This document shows positions 10,901-21,416 of a stretch of DNA of 56,051 bases, one piece after another. The stretch is taken from positions 1 to 56,051 of the forward strand of contig JAKSYS010000402.1 of the NCBI GenBank assembly GCA_022925895.1, read 5' to 3'. This stretch comes from Fragilaria crotonensis. Taxonomy: Eukaryota > Bacillariophyta > Fragilariophyceae > Fragilariales > Fragilariaceae. Within the stretch, counting starts at the first letter, position 1. Every line of letters begins with the position of its first letter. The notes below the pieces were generated by a model that was not told the DNA's origin, did no database searches, and was given only the letters and a program-made list of their open reading frames with translations. The position numbers and the translations under genes were made by a program.

Positions 10901-13900
10901 GTCATGCCTCATTCTGCTGCACCAGACACAGCTTTGTTAAATTGTCCTCATGCAGCTCTTTCAAAGCAAGTCAATAATGCATATCTGCCAGTCTATGATC
11001 CATTTTCTAATGGACAACTTGAATTATCAGTAGACCAGCAGTGATGCAACCACATAGAAAACATGTTGTAGACCAGCACCACATAACCAAGAATATCATG
11101 CAACAATTTACACCTGTACTCAAGCTAGGGAACCAGTTGTTTGCCTTCATCCTTGCCAGCATCCATCAGTGCACAAAACTAAACTCACCAAACTCATGGT
11201 GCTGTATCTCATGGCTTATACAATCTCTTTCATGATTTGGCACAGTGCTGGTGCATTTATTTAAGAATATGACAAGAGTGGGTTCTTCCTTGTCATGACT
11301 CTGAGAATTCATTCTTTGTTTGCTGCAGCACCAACATAAAACATACCATTCTCCCTTACATATGCAACGATGATATACTAATTTTCATCTTGCTATGGAA
11401 ATTGTGTGCGTACTACGTCAACGTGCTGATGTAGTTCGGTCGGTAATTAGGTTTGTCATCTTCTTCCCAACCGTGAAACACAGATTGTTATACCAACGTC
11501 GCAGTTCATCCGTTTGGTGTTCTGGGCTTTGACGCTTTGTATCATGGTTGGCATGCGTGTCATAAATATCCTTCGACAGTCTGGATGAAATAATGGAGAT
11601 AGCAATTTCATGTCAATCTATTTTCCAGACATGATGAGCGTTACAGTTGTAACTTTGTAAATGGACACTATTTTGACATTATCATAATGTGTTGTGTTGT
11701 TGCATTATAGAGGAAGGACATCAGATGGTGGTAATCATCATCCCTTTGCACATTGAGGTTGATGACGAGCAAAGGGCAACATTTCCCACTTCTCCCGAAG
11801 TGGTTCCACCAATATTGGGCACTCCCTATTCGGCTATTCAGATTCACTTCTTATGGAAACACTCTGTTGATCAGCAGTGTTGTGGTTCTTCCAGTTACAG
11901 ACAAAGATCTCACATAAAATGTCTTTAAGGTGTGCAACCAAAAACCCCAGCAATGTGTGGTTTGTACTGTAACAAATGCAATTTGACATGCCTTTTTGGG
12001 ACTGAGTTTGATCGAGAATTTTTACCCAAGAACAAGCTTACTAGTAGAAGTTGTACACTGCACAACTTGTAAGATATTGTGCGACAGTTCCCCTCCACCA
12101 GCAGTTCCCAGCAGATGCGTTTAGCTCCCAGCATAGGGCAAGAGCTCTGCTTCCAGAGGTTGATGCTGGTTGAACCACCATTCTGCCAGTCAGCTGCGCA
12201 AATTTATCTGCCTTCAACAATTGTATTGCTTTGTCATCTCTCAGTTCTGGATCTGCTGTGTCGCATCCTTGCTTGTCATTGGACAGTAACCAGTGTAAAC
12301 AAATTTCCCGGTCCATATCACCTGTCATCAGCAAGTTGACCGCAACTGACCAATGCCTATTGATGAGAACAATCTTCAAACCGCTTCTTAGTATAGTCTT
12401 GTAAGGCAGTCTTATTTGGTACAGATGCACCCTTCTGTGGCTTCTGTGGAACAGGCAGCCAATTTGTTGGGACCAGGTGATGGTCATTTGTGAAAGAGAA
12501 TTATCACAGTATCTTTGCTGTTCCCAAATGTGTACTAGCTAGTAGGGCACACCAACATACTCCACTGGTTGGCTTCAAGCTTCACATCACTGTCTCCTTG
12601 ATCTAAGAAGATGTATCCATTGATACACCTGATATACTCTCTGCAATTTCTTATGACAGTGTAATGATGCTGGCTGCAGCAGACTGCTTGCCAAGAATAT
12701 ACAAGAAATCAAGTGCCCACAGGCACAGCGGCTTGTCCAGCATGCTGAATGAAACCTCACACTTTGTGAAAAAATCCATTGCTGTGTCCAAGTTGATGAT
12801 GATTCCTGTGTTGAAGTGCCAGACCTTGACAAAGAAGCATTCAATATCTAGTATCAGTATCAAATGAGGTCCAAAGTACCTCGTCAAGCAGATGGGCGAA
12901 AGTGAGGATGTTCATCCACATCAAAATGCAATATTGGCGAGACCCCCGCCAGTAAAAGAATGCAATCATCAATTCCATTGAAGTGAAGGCAAGTATCTTT
13001 GAAGAAGTCAGGACTGAATTGGCAGGTACCAGCCAGCCAACAATTTCTTAGAGCTGACAAACTCCTGTGCTAGACATGCCCCAGCAAGTTAGCATCATTG
13101 AGCCATGCGTCTAAGTAGAATTGAGTACTAGGAGCAACATTACTCATTCTCCTGACTCAACCACCAAAGGACAATTGGCACTAGTGTTGGGCCAAATCCA
13201 ACAGAAGTCAATGTATCAAATCGATCCTGATGCATGTCTCAAACTCTCTAATAATCTTCTGAACTGGACATCAAATACATCATTTCCTCATAATGATCAA
13301 AGTCACTATCATCCTCATGCATTGCAACCATTGCTGTTTGACATGATTGTGGCGATTTTGCTGGAGAAATCTTTCCTTGCTTGTTGTTGATGTGATGGTT
13401 ATTGCTGAGCACTTCAAACTAGTTCGCTCACATGCACCTCCTCTGTAGCTACTACTACAATGCAGGTCTTCAAATAATACCCATGCATCATAGCACCAAT
13501 ATGCATGTAATAGCACCAATGCTGGTGTGTACAATGTACACTGCTCCACTTCAAGTATGAAGACTGAGTGCACAACTGGTCTTGTCTGGATGCATTCAAG
13601 GGGCAACAAGAAGTCAACTTCAATTGTTGTTGATCTTTATGAGCATCACTGAAAAATGATGTGTCGCTCCAATGGTGCCAAGGGGCATGCAAATTCAAGC
13701 ACACCAACACTCACTAGCTACTTCTCCTTAGCTTACTGCTGCAAACCATCATGCTGAGCTTCTTGCCTGGCAACTCCTCCAAATGATGACAACAACACAC
13801 CACCTTATTTGGCTCTCCGGCATTGTTTGCTGACAATGTCCCGTCTTGTAGAGTTCCTCCCTGGCAAAATGAGCTTGAAGCTGATCTTGAAGCGCAGCAT

Positions 13901-14898
13901 GAATGACTGAATTGCTTTTCTCAAACAAAATGCCGCCCCGCTGTAATGTGCAACATGTATGGAAGAATTGATACACCAGGCAGGTGAGAAAGGAAAAGGA
14001 TAGAAACAATGGAAGCATCTCATTACTCAACAGCAACGCAATGCACTCTTGTCTCCAGCTTCGGGGCCATCCAGTGATCTTTCCATCCTTTACGACCTGC
14101 CTGACAATATAATGTGACCCCGCCGCTTCCATGGCAATCTTGAGTCTGTGAAAGTTATCCTCGTGACCTCGTCGGGTAATTGTATCATACTAGAACCAGT
14201 AAATTGTATACCTTCAACACCAGCCAGAAATACCAAGATTCGATTCTGCTTAACCTGCAACTTGTGCTGATGGTTACCATTGTTGTCGTGTTTGAAGCAA
14301 ATGCAATTCAAAGTCAATAGAACGAAAGGCATCAAGCTCGCTCCTACCTGATGCTATATTCCAAATCCACGCGCGAAGACAAAATTTTCTGGTTTGAGGC
14401 CGTGAATGTTGATAAAATCCTTGAAAAACATAGCTGATACTCGTAGTATGTTGTAGTCTGCCTTCATTGATGCCATGTTACCACCTCTATCAACTCCTTT
14501 AGCAAGAGCACGTGTCCTGCCAGCCTCTCCATATTGGAATAAGGAATAAGGAAAAACCGTTGCGTTGAGAATTTCGTCACATATACCAAAAAGTCATATT
14601 CGCTGAATATTAGAAAATTTACATCTTTTTCGGGTTCCATGAAATTAACAGGATGCCTTGTGACTTTGGACGCCGGACCGTAGTAGTACACTGTAGACGG
14701 TAGAGAGTAGAGACTAGAATACAGTCCATCGTCCATCCCACACCCAATCCGCATATCAAACGTCAAATATCTGTATATGAATATATATATATTACATCAC
14801 ATCTAATCTTCATATCTTGCATCTTTGTTGTTGTATCTGTACCAACTCTCCAGGTCTACTAAATCTAGGCTACCGATAGAGCTGTTAACAAATTGAAC
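7915..14898. other. 7 kb without an intact gene; possibly decayed repeats
   Basis: Only short frames occur. The longest (7968-8708, plus, 246 codons) has no recognisable domain and unusual composition. On the minus strand between about 9160 and 14330, several coding-like fragments lie in different frames, for example around 12650-12890 and 13750-14330. I cannot assign them to a family. They could be an old mobile element or a decayed host gene. The stretch 8380-8480 is rich in GTAC and CCAG words. No RNA gene was recognised. Confidence 0.4.
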
Positions 14899-16150
14899 AT
14901 GAACCAAGATACAAGCAAGGAAGAAGCACTGCTGATGATTGGGGCGGAAGTTGTGATTGAGGAAGGCGCCGTTGTATCAGTATCAACTGCAACAATGCCA
15001 GATGCCAATCGATGGGAAACGATGCCATCAGTATCTGAGTTTGCGTCGTCGCTGGTTGTCTTGAACCTTCATAAAGCGAGGTACATTGAATGTCTTCATA
15101 GTTCTGTATGTCAATTGACGATGCTCAAGAAACTCGTGTTGACACACTGTGATCGCCTTACCACACTGCCTGCCGCTATTGGGAAATTGAAGTCGCTGGA
15201 GGTGGTATGTAAAAATGCTGATGACGTTGTCAAGAAGTACGACTCTGCCTTGCCGTCACCTTTCTTGATCCTCACTGAGCCGTGATTCCTCTTTCTTGTT
15301 GCTTTTGCAAGCTCGATCTTTCGGATTCGCCATCAATCAGCTCTCTCCCGGATACCATTGGAGACTTGACAAAGTGAGTATAGATTTGTTCAAATTGTAT
15401 TGCACCGTCACCACAACTCCTTTGCTCCCGTCTGACTGTTGAACAATTGATTATTGCGTGTCATGATCTCATGTGTGTATGCTTTCACTTGTATGCAATG
15501 TATACGACTGTACATATACATCAGTCTGCACATTGATCATTGGTGGATCGGACGGGACGACTGGAAACAAACTCCTCACGGCATTGCCCGAATCAATTGG
15601 TGCATTGTCTTTGACGTTGCGTGTATTGAATTTAAACAAATGCAAGGCCCTCGAATCACTTCCGGAATCGATTGGAAATTTATCCCAATTGCAATACTTG
15701 TACATGCGAGAATGCAAATGCATTCCAGAGTTACCCCTGTCGATTTTGAATTGTACCAATCTGATTGAAGTTGGTCTTTCCAAGTGTATATCCCTGACTC
15801 GTTTACCTGACGACATTGGTAGATGGAACAAACTTGAAGATTTGATCTTGACCAAGTGCAAAGTGTTGAAGGAATTGCCAGACGGGTTGGGAGATTGTCG
15901 AAATTTGTGTTTTCTGGATATCCGTGGTTGCAAAATCCTCACAACTCTGCCACCATCGTTGGGACGTCTCTCGAATCTCCGACATTTGGATATGAGCAGT
16001 TGTAAAGCGTTAATCAGTTTGCCCGAGGAATTGGGAGAGTTGAAGTCTTTGCAGAAATTGTTGCTCAACGACTGTCGAAGCCTCACGACGATTCCAGACA
16101 CGTTGCTGAAATTCCAAACTATCGCCGAGGGATGGCCGGAAGCAAGTTGA
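14899..16150 (+). CDS. Leucine-rich repeat protein (plant-type, LPxxIG repeats)
   Basis: Probably an intracellular scaffold or recognition protein; no kinase, nucleotide-binding or membrane segment is seen. ATG 14899 starts exon 1 (to 15204, donor GTATGT). Exon 2 is about 15312-15373 (LDLSDSPSISSLPDTIGDLT, donor GTGAGT), and exon 3 runs to a stop at 16148-16150. About ten 24-residue repeats fit L-x2-L-x-L-x2-C-x2-L-x2-LPxxIG, for example LRVLNLNKCKALESLPESIG. The only AG candidate for intron 2, near 15515, leaves the frame off by one, so that boundary is unresolved or carries an indel. Introns fall at equivalent points of successive repeats. It is convergent with the dehydratase gene, 55 bp between stops. 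Partner and role cannot be read from the sequence. Confidence 0.8.
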
Positions 16151-16205
16151 TGATATACTTCAGTGCAACGACAGAATAAAGGTCGCCATTAGGGTGATGG
16201 TACTA

Positions 16206-16901
16206 CTAAATTTGTTTAATTTCAGGCTTGGCTTTTCCTCGAGCAAAGTACTTTTTTCGTTGTCGCAGGAGTTGCTTCATGAGAGGATAGAATCCAGCTG
16301 GCCACAACATGGCGGCCAGATAGAGCAACGGTCGACCTTGAGAGGCGGCTCGAATGACCATGAACATTTCTCCAGCTGCTCCGAGTGGAAACAAGATGGG
16401 GCCGACAGTATAACGAATAGATTTGGCAACCCTTCCATCGGGAAGCATACCATCCACTGCAAAGCACCCAAAGCGAACAACTTCTCCCAACGACCAGCAA
16501 AGTGCTGTAAATAGATGCTGCCATGATGTACATCCAATCATGGGCGTTACTAACAATTCTGTTCCTGTTCGAACTGACGCAAATAGCAGTACCTGGAGGG
16601 GTTTGGACCGCGTCAACCCCAACAGTGATGTTGCCAGTTCCGTCATGGAAACCGCGAGCGCGGCAAAAAGAGCTGGTCGCAGAGTACCATCACAAAAGTC
16701 ATCCTGGAAGGCTGTGCTTGTGCTGGACCAATCCTGAAAGGCAAATGTATAGTAAATGAACAGAACTCTCAACCAGATGAGACAGGTGATGGAATTGCTG
16801 GCGACTAGGATCAGGCGATGGCGAGCAGTTGAACTGACAACTGGCAGTAGTGTCGTATCAGCGTCATTGATTGTGACCTTATTCGTTCGAGTTTCCACCA
16901 T
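16206..16901 (-). CDS. 3-hydroxyacyl-CoA dehydratase family (PTPLA/PHS1/HACD), active-site Tyr replaced
   Basis: A 231-residue multi-pass membrane protein of the family that performs the third step of very-long-chain fatty acid elongation in the ER. Start chosen at the first ATG (16901). Recognisable family blocks are LLGLTRSKPLQVLLFASVRT, WSLGEVVRFGCF and SIRYTVGPILFPLGAAGEM. Several hydrophobic segments match the six-helix fold. In characterised members the catalytic pair is Tyr and Glu spaced seven apart in a YPxGxxxE context. Here the block reads FPLGAAGE, with Phe171 in place of Tyr and Glu178 kept. Single exon, no frame break. The substitution could mean an inactive or altered enzyme. 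The family call is good; activity is doubtful. Confidence 0.8.
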   Translation of the reverse strand: MVETRTNKVTINDADTTLLPVVSSTARHRLILVASNSITCLIWLRVLFIYYTFAFQDWSSTSTAFQDDFCDGTLRPALFAALAVSMTELATSLLGLTRSKPLQVLLFASVRTGTELLVTPMIGCTSWQHLFTALCWSLGEVVRFGCFAVDGMLPDGRVAKSIRYTVGPILFPLGAAGEMFMVIRAASQGRPLLYLAAMLWPAGFYPLMKQLLRQRKKYFARGKAKPEIKQI

Positions 16902-18031
16902 TGTTGACAATCAGAATGCAGGTGGCCGAACTGGGTCTTGGTCGATGTGATGTGCAAATGTGCTAATGTGCGTCCACACTTTGCTAACCGAGCAGTTCGA
17001 CCTCGATCCAGTGATGGAATGTAATGACTTGGAAGTGTTTGATGTACGAGGGGGGAAAATGTGCATGAATCGTACCAGGTATAGCTATTCAAGGTACGAG
17101 TCCGAGAGAGATGATCCGCGTATCATGCGAAACGTTGAGATGTGAGTTTTCGCACGCGGAATAATCTTTTATCAACGGATCGACCATCGGAACGAACTGC
17201 CCTGCGCTCCAATTCTATTTGTTCTTTGTTGACCACAGTACAGTGCTTGTGCTGTACTAGTACTCCAGTACTCGGAGTACCGAGTACTCGTCCTATACAG
17301 CGAACGGAACACTGGAATACTGATTCGAGCATACTCCATAAACATACATGTATATTTAATATTTACCAAACATTTCGAGTACTGTGGTCCCGTACGATAT
17401 TGCTACACAATTTATAACCAGAGATTCTCTACCTCTAAATTGTGGTCCGTTCTTCAAGGGCGTCTATCATAGTTTCTATTTTCTCTCTAGCTACGTCTAT
17501 GCTCGAACAGTCTTCTCCGGAGTACAACTCGGATCGACGATCGAACATGTCGACGTTGTGCTCCCGTCAGCCACAGCGTACTGTGTCCCAAGCATGGAAC
17601 CCGTTATAAAGGTTCTCCTTATATGTATACACTGAATTTCGATGAACGTGGAATGATCCACGTCAATATTCAACCTATAGTAGCGCAAGGTTGGAGGAGA
17701 AGCACAAGGAACACCCCAATCCCCGTCGAACCATTTCCTGTTCTCAGAGTACATTCCACGACAAATCCGCAAGCTACAATGAAGAACTATTCAATGGATG
17801 TAATGTTTTGCGTAGCAACGGTGATTTTCTAGTTTAACACCACCAGCAAAAAAAGGGCGTGCCGTCCACCCAATATTACACTTTTACCGGGGTTTTCTTC
17901 TTTTTCGCTCTCCGAAACCAAAAGGACTCTCCACAATCCCAACGCCGAAAATTCCACAATCGAAGAGAGAGACAGAGAGAGATCTATTGTTTCCAGAGTT
18001 TTAAAAAAAGGGCAAAACAAGTATCTGTCGT
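16902..18031. other. Intergenic region, GTAC-rich
   Basis: Lies upstream of the dehydratase gene and downstream of the Rieske-like gene, both on the minus strand. Contains runs of GTAC and AGTACT words at 17240-17290, including a perfect hairpin. No gene seen. Confidence 0.5.
17267..17288. repeat. Perfect 9-bp hairpin with AGTA loop
   Basis: AGTACTCGG (17267-17275), loop AGTA, then CCGAGTACT (17280-17288). It lies in a wider run of AGTACT and CCAGTACT words. Confidence 0.8.
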
Positions 18032-18707
18032 TTAGTAGTACTTTCCATCAGCCTTACCCTGAGCATCAAGGATTCCGGTCCAGTAGCTGGCTTCAAAGTT
18101 GGCCTTGGCGTTGACATCGACCTGAACCTGAACAACTCCACCGGCTGTCTTGACAGGGTAGGTTGGGACACCAATGGGGTCGAAAAGTCCTCCGAGAAGC
18201 TTTCCAATTCCACCAGGGCACCATGGTCCAACAACTTCTCCAGTCTTCAAGGAGAACTTGGTTCCGAGAACTGGGTCAGCGATAGTTCCGTCGTTTCCAA
18301 CCTTTCCGAATGAAAGAGGTTGGTTGATTGGGGGGCACTTGTCTCCGAGAGCGTAGACAGATCCCTTAGGGTCCACGGCAATGCAGATAGCAAGTCCTCC
18401 TGCAACTCCGGACGTGGCCTGTCCTGGCTTTGGAAGATCCTGGAGGGAGATGCAAGGAACGTACGCAAGCTTGGATGGAAGCGGTTTCTTCATGGTGAGC
18501 ATGGAGCTGCTCTTGAACTGTAACAAATGGGTCCGAATGGGGTTTCAGCGTGAGATCCAAGAAACGTTCAGGTTCAATCGGCGATTATAATTGAGTGCAA
18601 ATTGCGCGACTCCTTGGTCGGATTTATTTACTTACGGCAGTCTTCAATGGGGTGCCGGTGAAGGCAGCGACAGAGACAGCAAGGGTGGCAAGAATTGCGA
18701 GCTTCAT
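18032..18707 (-). CDS. Plastid-targeted Rieske-fold protein lacking the iron-sulfur histidines
   Basis: Two exons on the minus strand: 18707-18636 and 18517-18032, with a GT-AG intron (GTAAGT) at 18518-18635; 185 residues in total. The N-terminus (MKLAILATLAVSVAAFTGTP) is a signal peptide followed by Phe at the expected cleavage point, the heterokont plastid presequence type. The body shows two glycine/proline loops like the Rieske boxes: GDKCPP (Cys85) and GPWCPGG (Cys124). In true Rieske proteins these read CxH and CxxH. Here both His positions are Pro or Gly, so a 2Fe-2S cluster is unlikely. It may be a structural or assembly subunit of a thylakoid complex; that is inference. Clean frames. 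Divergent from the methyltransferase-like gene. Confidence 0.65.
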
Positions 18708-19627
18708 TTTGCTGTGAATGATGCGGATGAAAAAGGTGAGCAAATATGTATATCGAATGTCGAATATAGTCGAGAGGGCGCGACAAAAGAAAGAAAAATA
18801 CACGAATTGAGCACAATATCTGCGTCAGTGAGTCAGCGAACTGCCATGAGGACATGCGCAATATTCCCAGTTTCAACTGGGAACGAATAAACTGTCATGG
18901 GATTGAGCCGACTCATCAATACTTAACACTGAACACGGAATGAACGAAAATGATCCTTTGCAAATCAATTGCTACAAACAAATCTTGAAAGTCCTTCCTT
19001 CTACACCCATCAGCCACAAACAAGCCTTTGGGTCGAGTGATGATCATCAAGTCATTAAACAAGAAGCGCCATCGTCGCACACACCTTTCTTGGGGGGTTG
19101 CGATGAGTTTGTTTTCAACGAAGGCTGCAAGCAAAAATGTACGTAATTGGTCGTACGCCGTCCTCGTAGAAGTCTGCGTACGGCTGCGAGGAACCAGGAT
19201 CGCCTACACATGTTTTATACCGAAGGAGTCGAACCAAGGATCGGCAAGGAGGATACTTCAATAAGATTTCGTCTGTACTCCGTTCGATGAAAAGAGTGAT
19301 GTCATGTTGTCGTCGACAACCTTCATCCGAGGTTCCACCTGAAACCTGACAAATCCCTCCTTCTGTTTGCGGCTTTCGGCAGATTTCGTGACTCTTTCAG
19401 GTTCATCCATCTTCCTCATTGACATTGCGATCTACGGCTGCTGTGTTGTTGCATTCCATCAGTGCAAATCGCAATACGTAATACCGCACCGAGCACCAAA
19501 TACTTCTCGTGCTAGATCGATTATATAGTACATTATTCATTCCTGCATTGCGATAGTGTGGAGGGTGGAGAGTCGACAGACGAAACGGATCCTGACACAG
19601 AACTACGGTAGCATTTGCAAGTGCTTC
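18708..19627. promoter_or_regulatory. Shared divergent promoter region of two plastid-protein genes
   Basis: 920 bp between the start codons of the Rieske-like gene (minus) and the methyltransferase-like gene (plus). No intact coding frame is evident. Both neighbours encode predicted plastid proteins, so common light or plastid regulation is possible but not shown. Confidence 0.4.
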
Positions 19628-20572
19628 ATGGAGAGAATGAACAAACGACCTTTTGGTTTGTCACTAGCAGTGCTGCTTCTAACATGTTGGAGCAGCCATG
19701 CCTTTGCCCCATCCATCCAATCGTTCAAGCCTACAACCGCAACGACGACTGCGACACCATGTCGACGTAGTAGCAGGAGTGGGAGTTCATTGACATCGTT
19801 ACAAATGGCCATGGATATGGTAACGTATCTACGAACCGAATGGATCGCAGCTGCGCTGTGTACGAACCAGACACCTCGATCGGCAGACATTTGTTTGCAA
19901 CTCGGAACAGAAGATGGCCGTCTCGTTACCTTTGTTCCACGAACGATTCGTCAGATCATCACCTCGTCGGCAGAGAAAGACGGGACGATTACCGTCGGGG
20001 CACGTAGACAGTTGAAGAAGAATGAAGAAATTCGGAAATGTGCCAAGGTTAAGATTGTGGATCAGCCTGCTGATGACTTATTTGAGGTTGAAGATAACAG
20101 TGTGGATGTTGTTATTTCACTTCAGTGTGCGCAACGAATGATTGACAGCGGGAGAGATTGGAAAAAGGCTGTACGTGAGGCTTGTCGAGTGTTGAAGCCA
20201 GGTGGTCGACTTCTTTGGGTCGAACAAACAACTTTGAACGGGGAGAGTTATTTGAATTACTTGGAGAACCTGTTCACTCAGATATCTGCTGCCGACAAAT
20301 CGACGACTACTGAAGAAGGCCCGGAAGGTGGAGTCTCCAGTCCCACTTTGTATCCAACCTTTGATGATATTGGATGGGATGATGTCAATCTGGTCTTGAT
20401 ACCTCATACTGCCGGAGTTGCTGTGAAGGCATTCGATCCCTCCGCAATCGAAAGCGAGGAGCAGAAGGAGAAAGCCCGCTTGGATGACCTCTCTTTGACT
20501 GCGTTTGAACGAGGTATCAAGAAGCGAAAGAAGAAGAAAAAGAAGAAGGCTGGTGAGGAGTTAGCAAAGTAG
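19628..20572 (+). CDS. Plastid-targeted SAM-dependent methyltransferase-like protein
   Basis: 314 residues from the first in-frame ATG (19628); ATG 19637 or 19640 nearby would give an equally good signal peptide. The N-terminus has a hydrophobic core (LSLAVLLLTCWSSHAFAPS) ending in the AFAP motif of diatom plastid precursors. The middle matches the second half of a class I methyltransferase: FEVEDNSVDVVISLQCAQ (about 152-169) and the post-motif ACRVLKPGGRLLWVEQT (185-201). The glycine-rich SAM loop expected upstream is degenerate (LQLGTEDGRL). The C-terminus is a run of Lys and Arg. Single exon, intact. The substrate cannot be inferred, and catalytic activity is uncertain given the weak SAM loop. 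Confidence 0.7.
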   Translation: MERMNKRPFGLSLAVLLLTCWSSHAFAPSIQSFKPTTATTTATPCRRSSRSGSSLTSLQMAMDMVTYLRTEWIAAALCTNQTPRSADICLQLGTEDGRLVTFVPRTIRQIITSSAEKDGTITVGARRQLKKNEEIRKCAKVKIVDQPADDLFEVEDNSVDVVISLQCAQRMIDSGRDWKKAVREACRVLKPGGRLLWVEQTTLNGESYLNYLENLFTQISAADKSTTTEEGPEGGVSSPTLYPTFDDIGWDDVNLVLIPHTAGVAVKAFDPSAIESEEQKEKARLDDLSLTAFERGIKKRKKKKKKKAGEELAK

Positions 20573-21416
20573 CGTCCTGAAAAATCGTTAGCACTCTAGC
20601 GTTCTTTGTAGGAACATATCCTCTCGGTGTTACTTACAAGCCTGGGCGCTGGCCATACATCATTTCTTTGGACTAGTAGTGCCTGTTCTAACGGTCGTCC
20701 TAAGATTGGAAGGCGATCCTATTGAAGTGATGACAAATTGCAATTGATTTGACGGATAGAAATCGGAGTCATTTTGGTATGTTTCTGTGTCAACGTATCG
20801 TGGTGAGAGGTGACGAAGCCAAATAGTAATCCTTCGATTTGCATTATGCACCCGCATTAGCCCAGAACTAATCGTCTCCTTTCTCCTCTGTGTGACTGTG
20901 ACAATCTGCACCACAGTTCAGCTGCAGATGCACGAACTGTACAAGACGGTTGAATTCTGAATACTGGTACCAAACTACGGTTGCTCCCTACTGTATAAGT
21001 CCAGTCTACTCTGTGAGTGAGTACTATGAAGTACTCAGTACTGGTCACCTGGTACTTGTTCCTTGTACTGTTGTAGAGTTGGAGTGTGTACCGTCAAAAT
21101 TCAAACGCCAGCGGTCAGCGGCGTCAGCAGCGGATTGCTCCCCGATCCCCGTATGTGTCGTATGTACCCCCTACATAAAGGAACTCCGTCCTTGAACTTT
21201 CTTTTCCTCAGTTTTTTCTTGGATCGTTTTGTAGGGCTACTTTTATGTTATAATCAGCCAGATGTTGAAGCCAGAGCGAATACAATTTGAGGATTCATTA
21301 CTTCTGGATATTTCCAATAAAAATCAGATTGTGTCGACAAGAAACACCCTCCCTCCATCCAAGACATACTGGGTGGCCGATTTTACCTTCTCTCCGACAT
21401 AACAGAGGTCCCTCCC
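20573..21416. other. Intergenic region, GTAC-rich
   Basis: No gene seen. 20950-21075 is dense in GTAC, GTACT and CCTGGTAC words, as in other spacers of the window. Confidence 0.5.

Noticed and set aside
15469-16101. 210-codon minus-strand frame over the leucine-rich repeat gene
   Set aside because: Mirror of the repeat structure on the other strand; no independent evidence.
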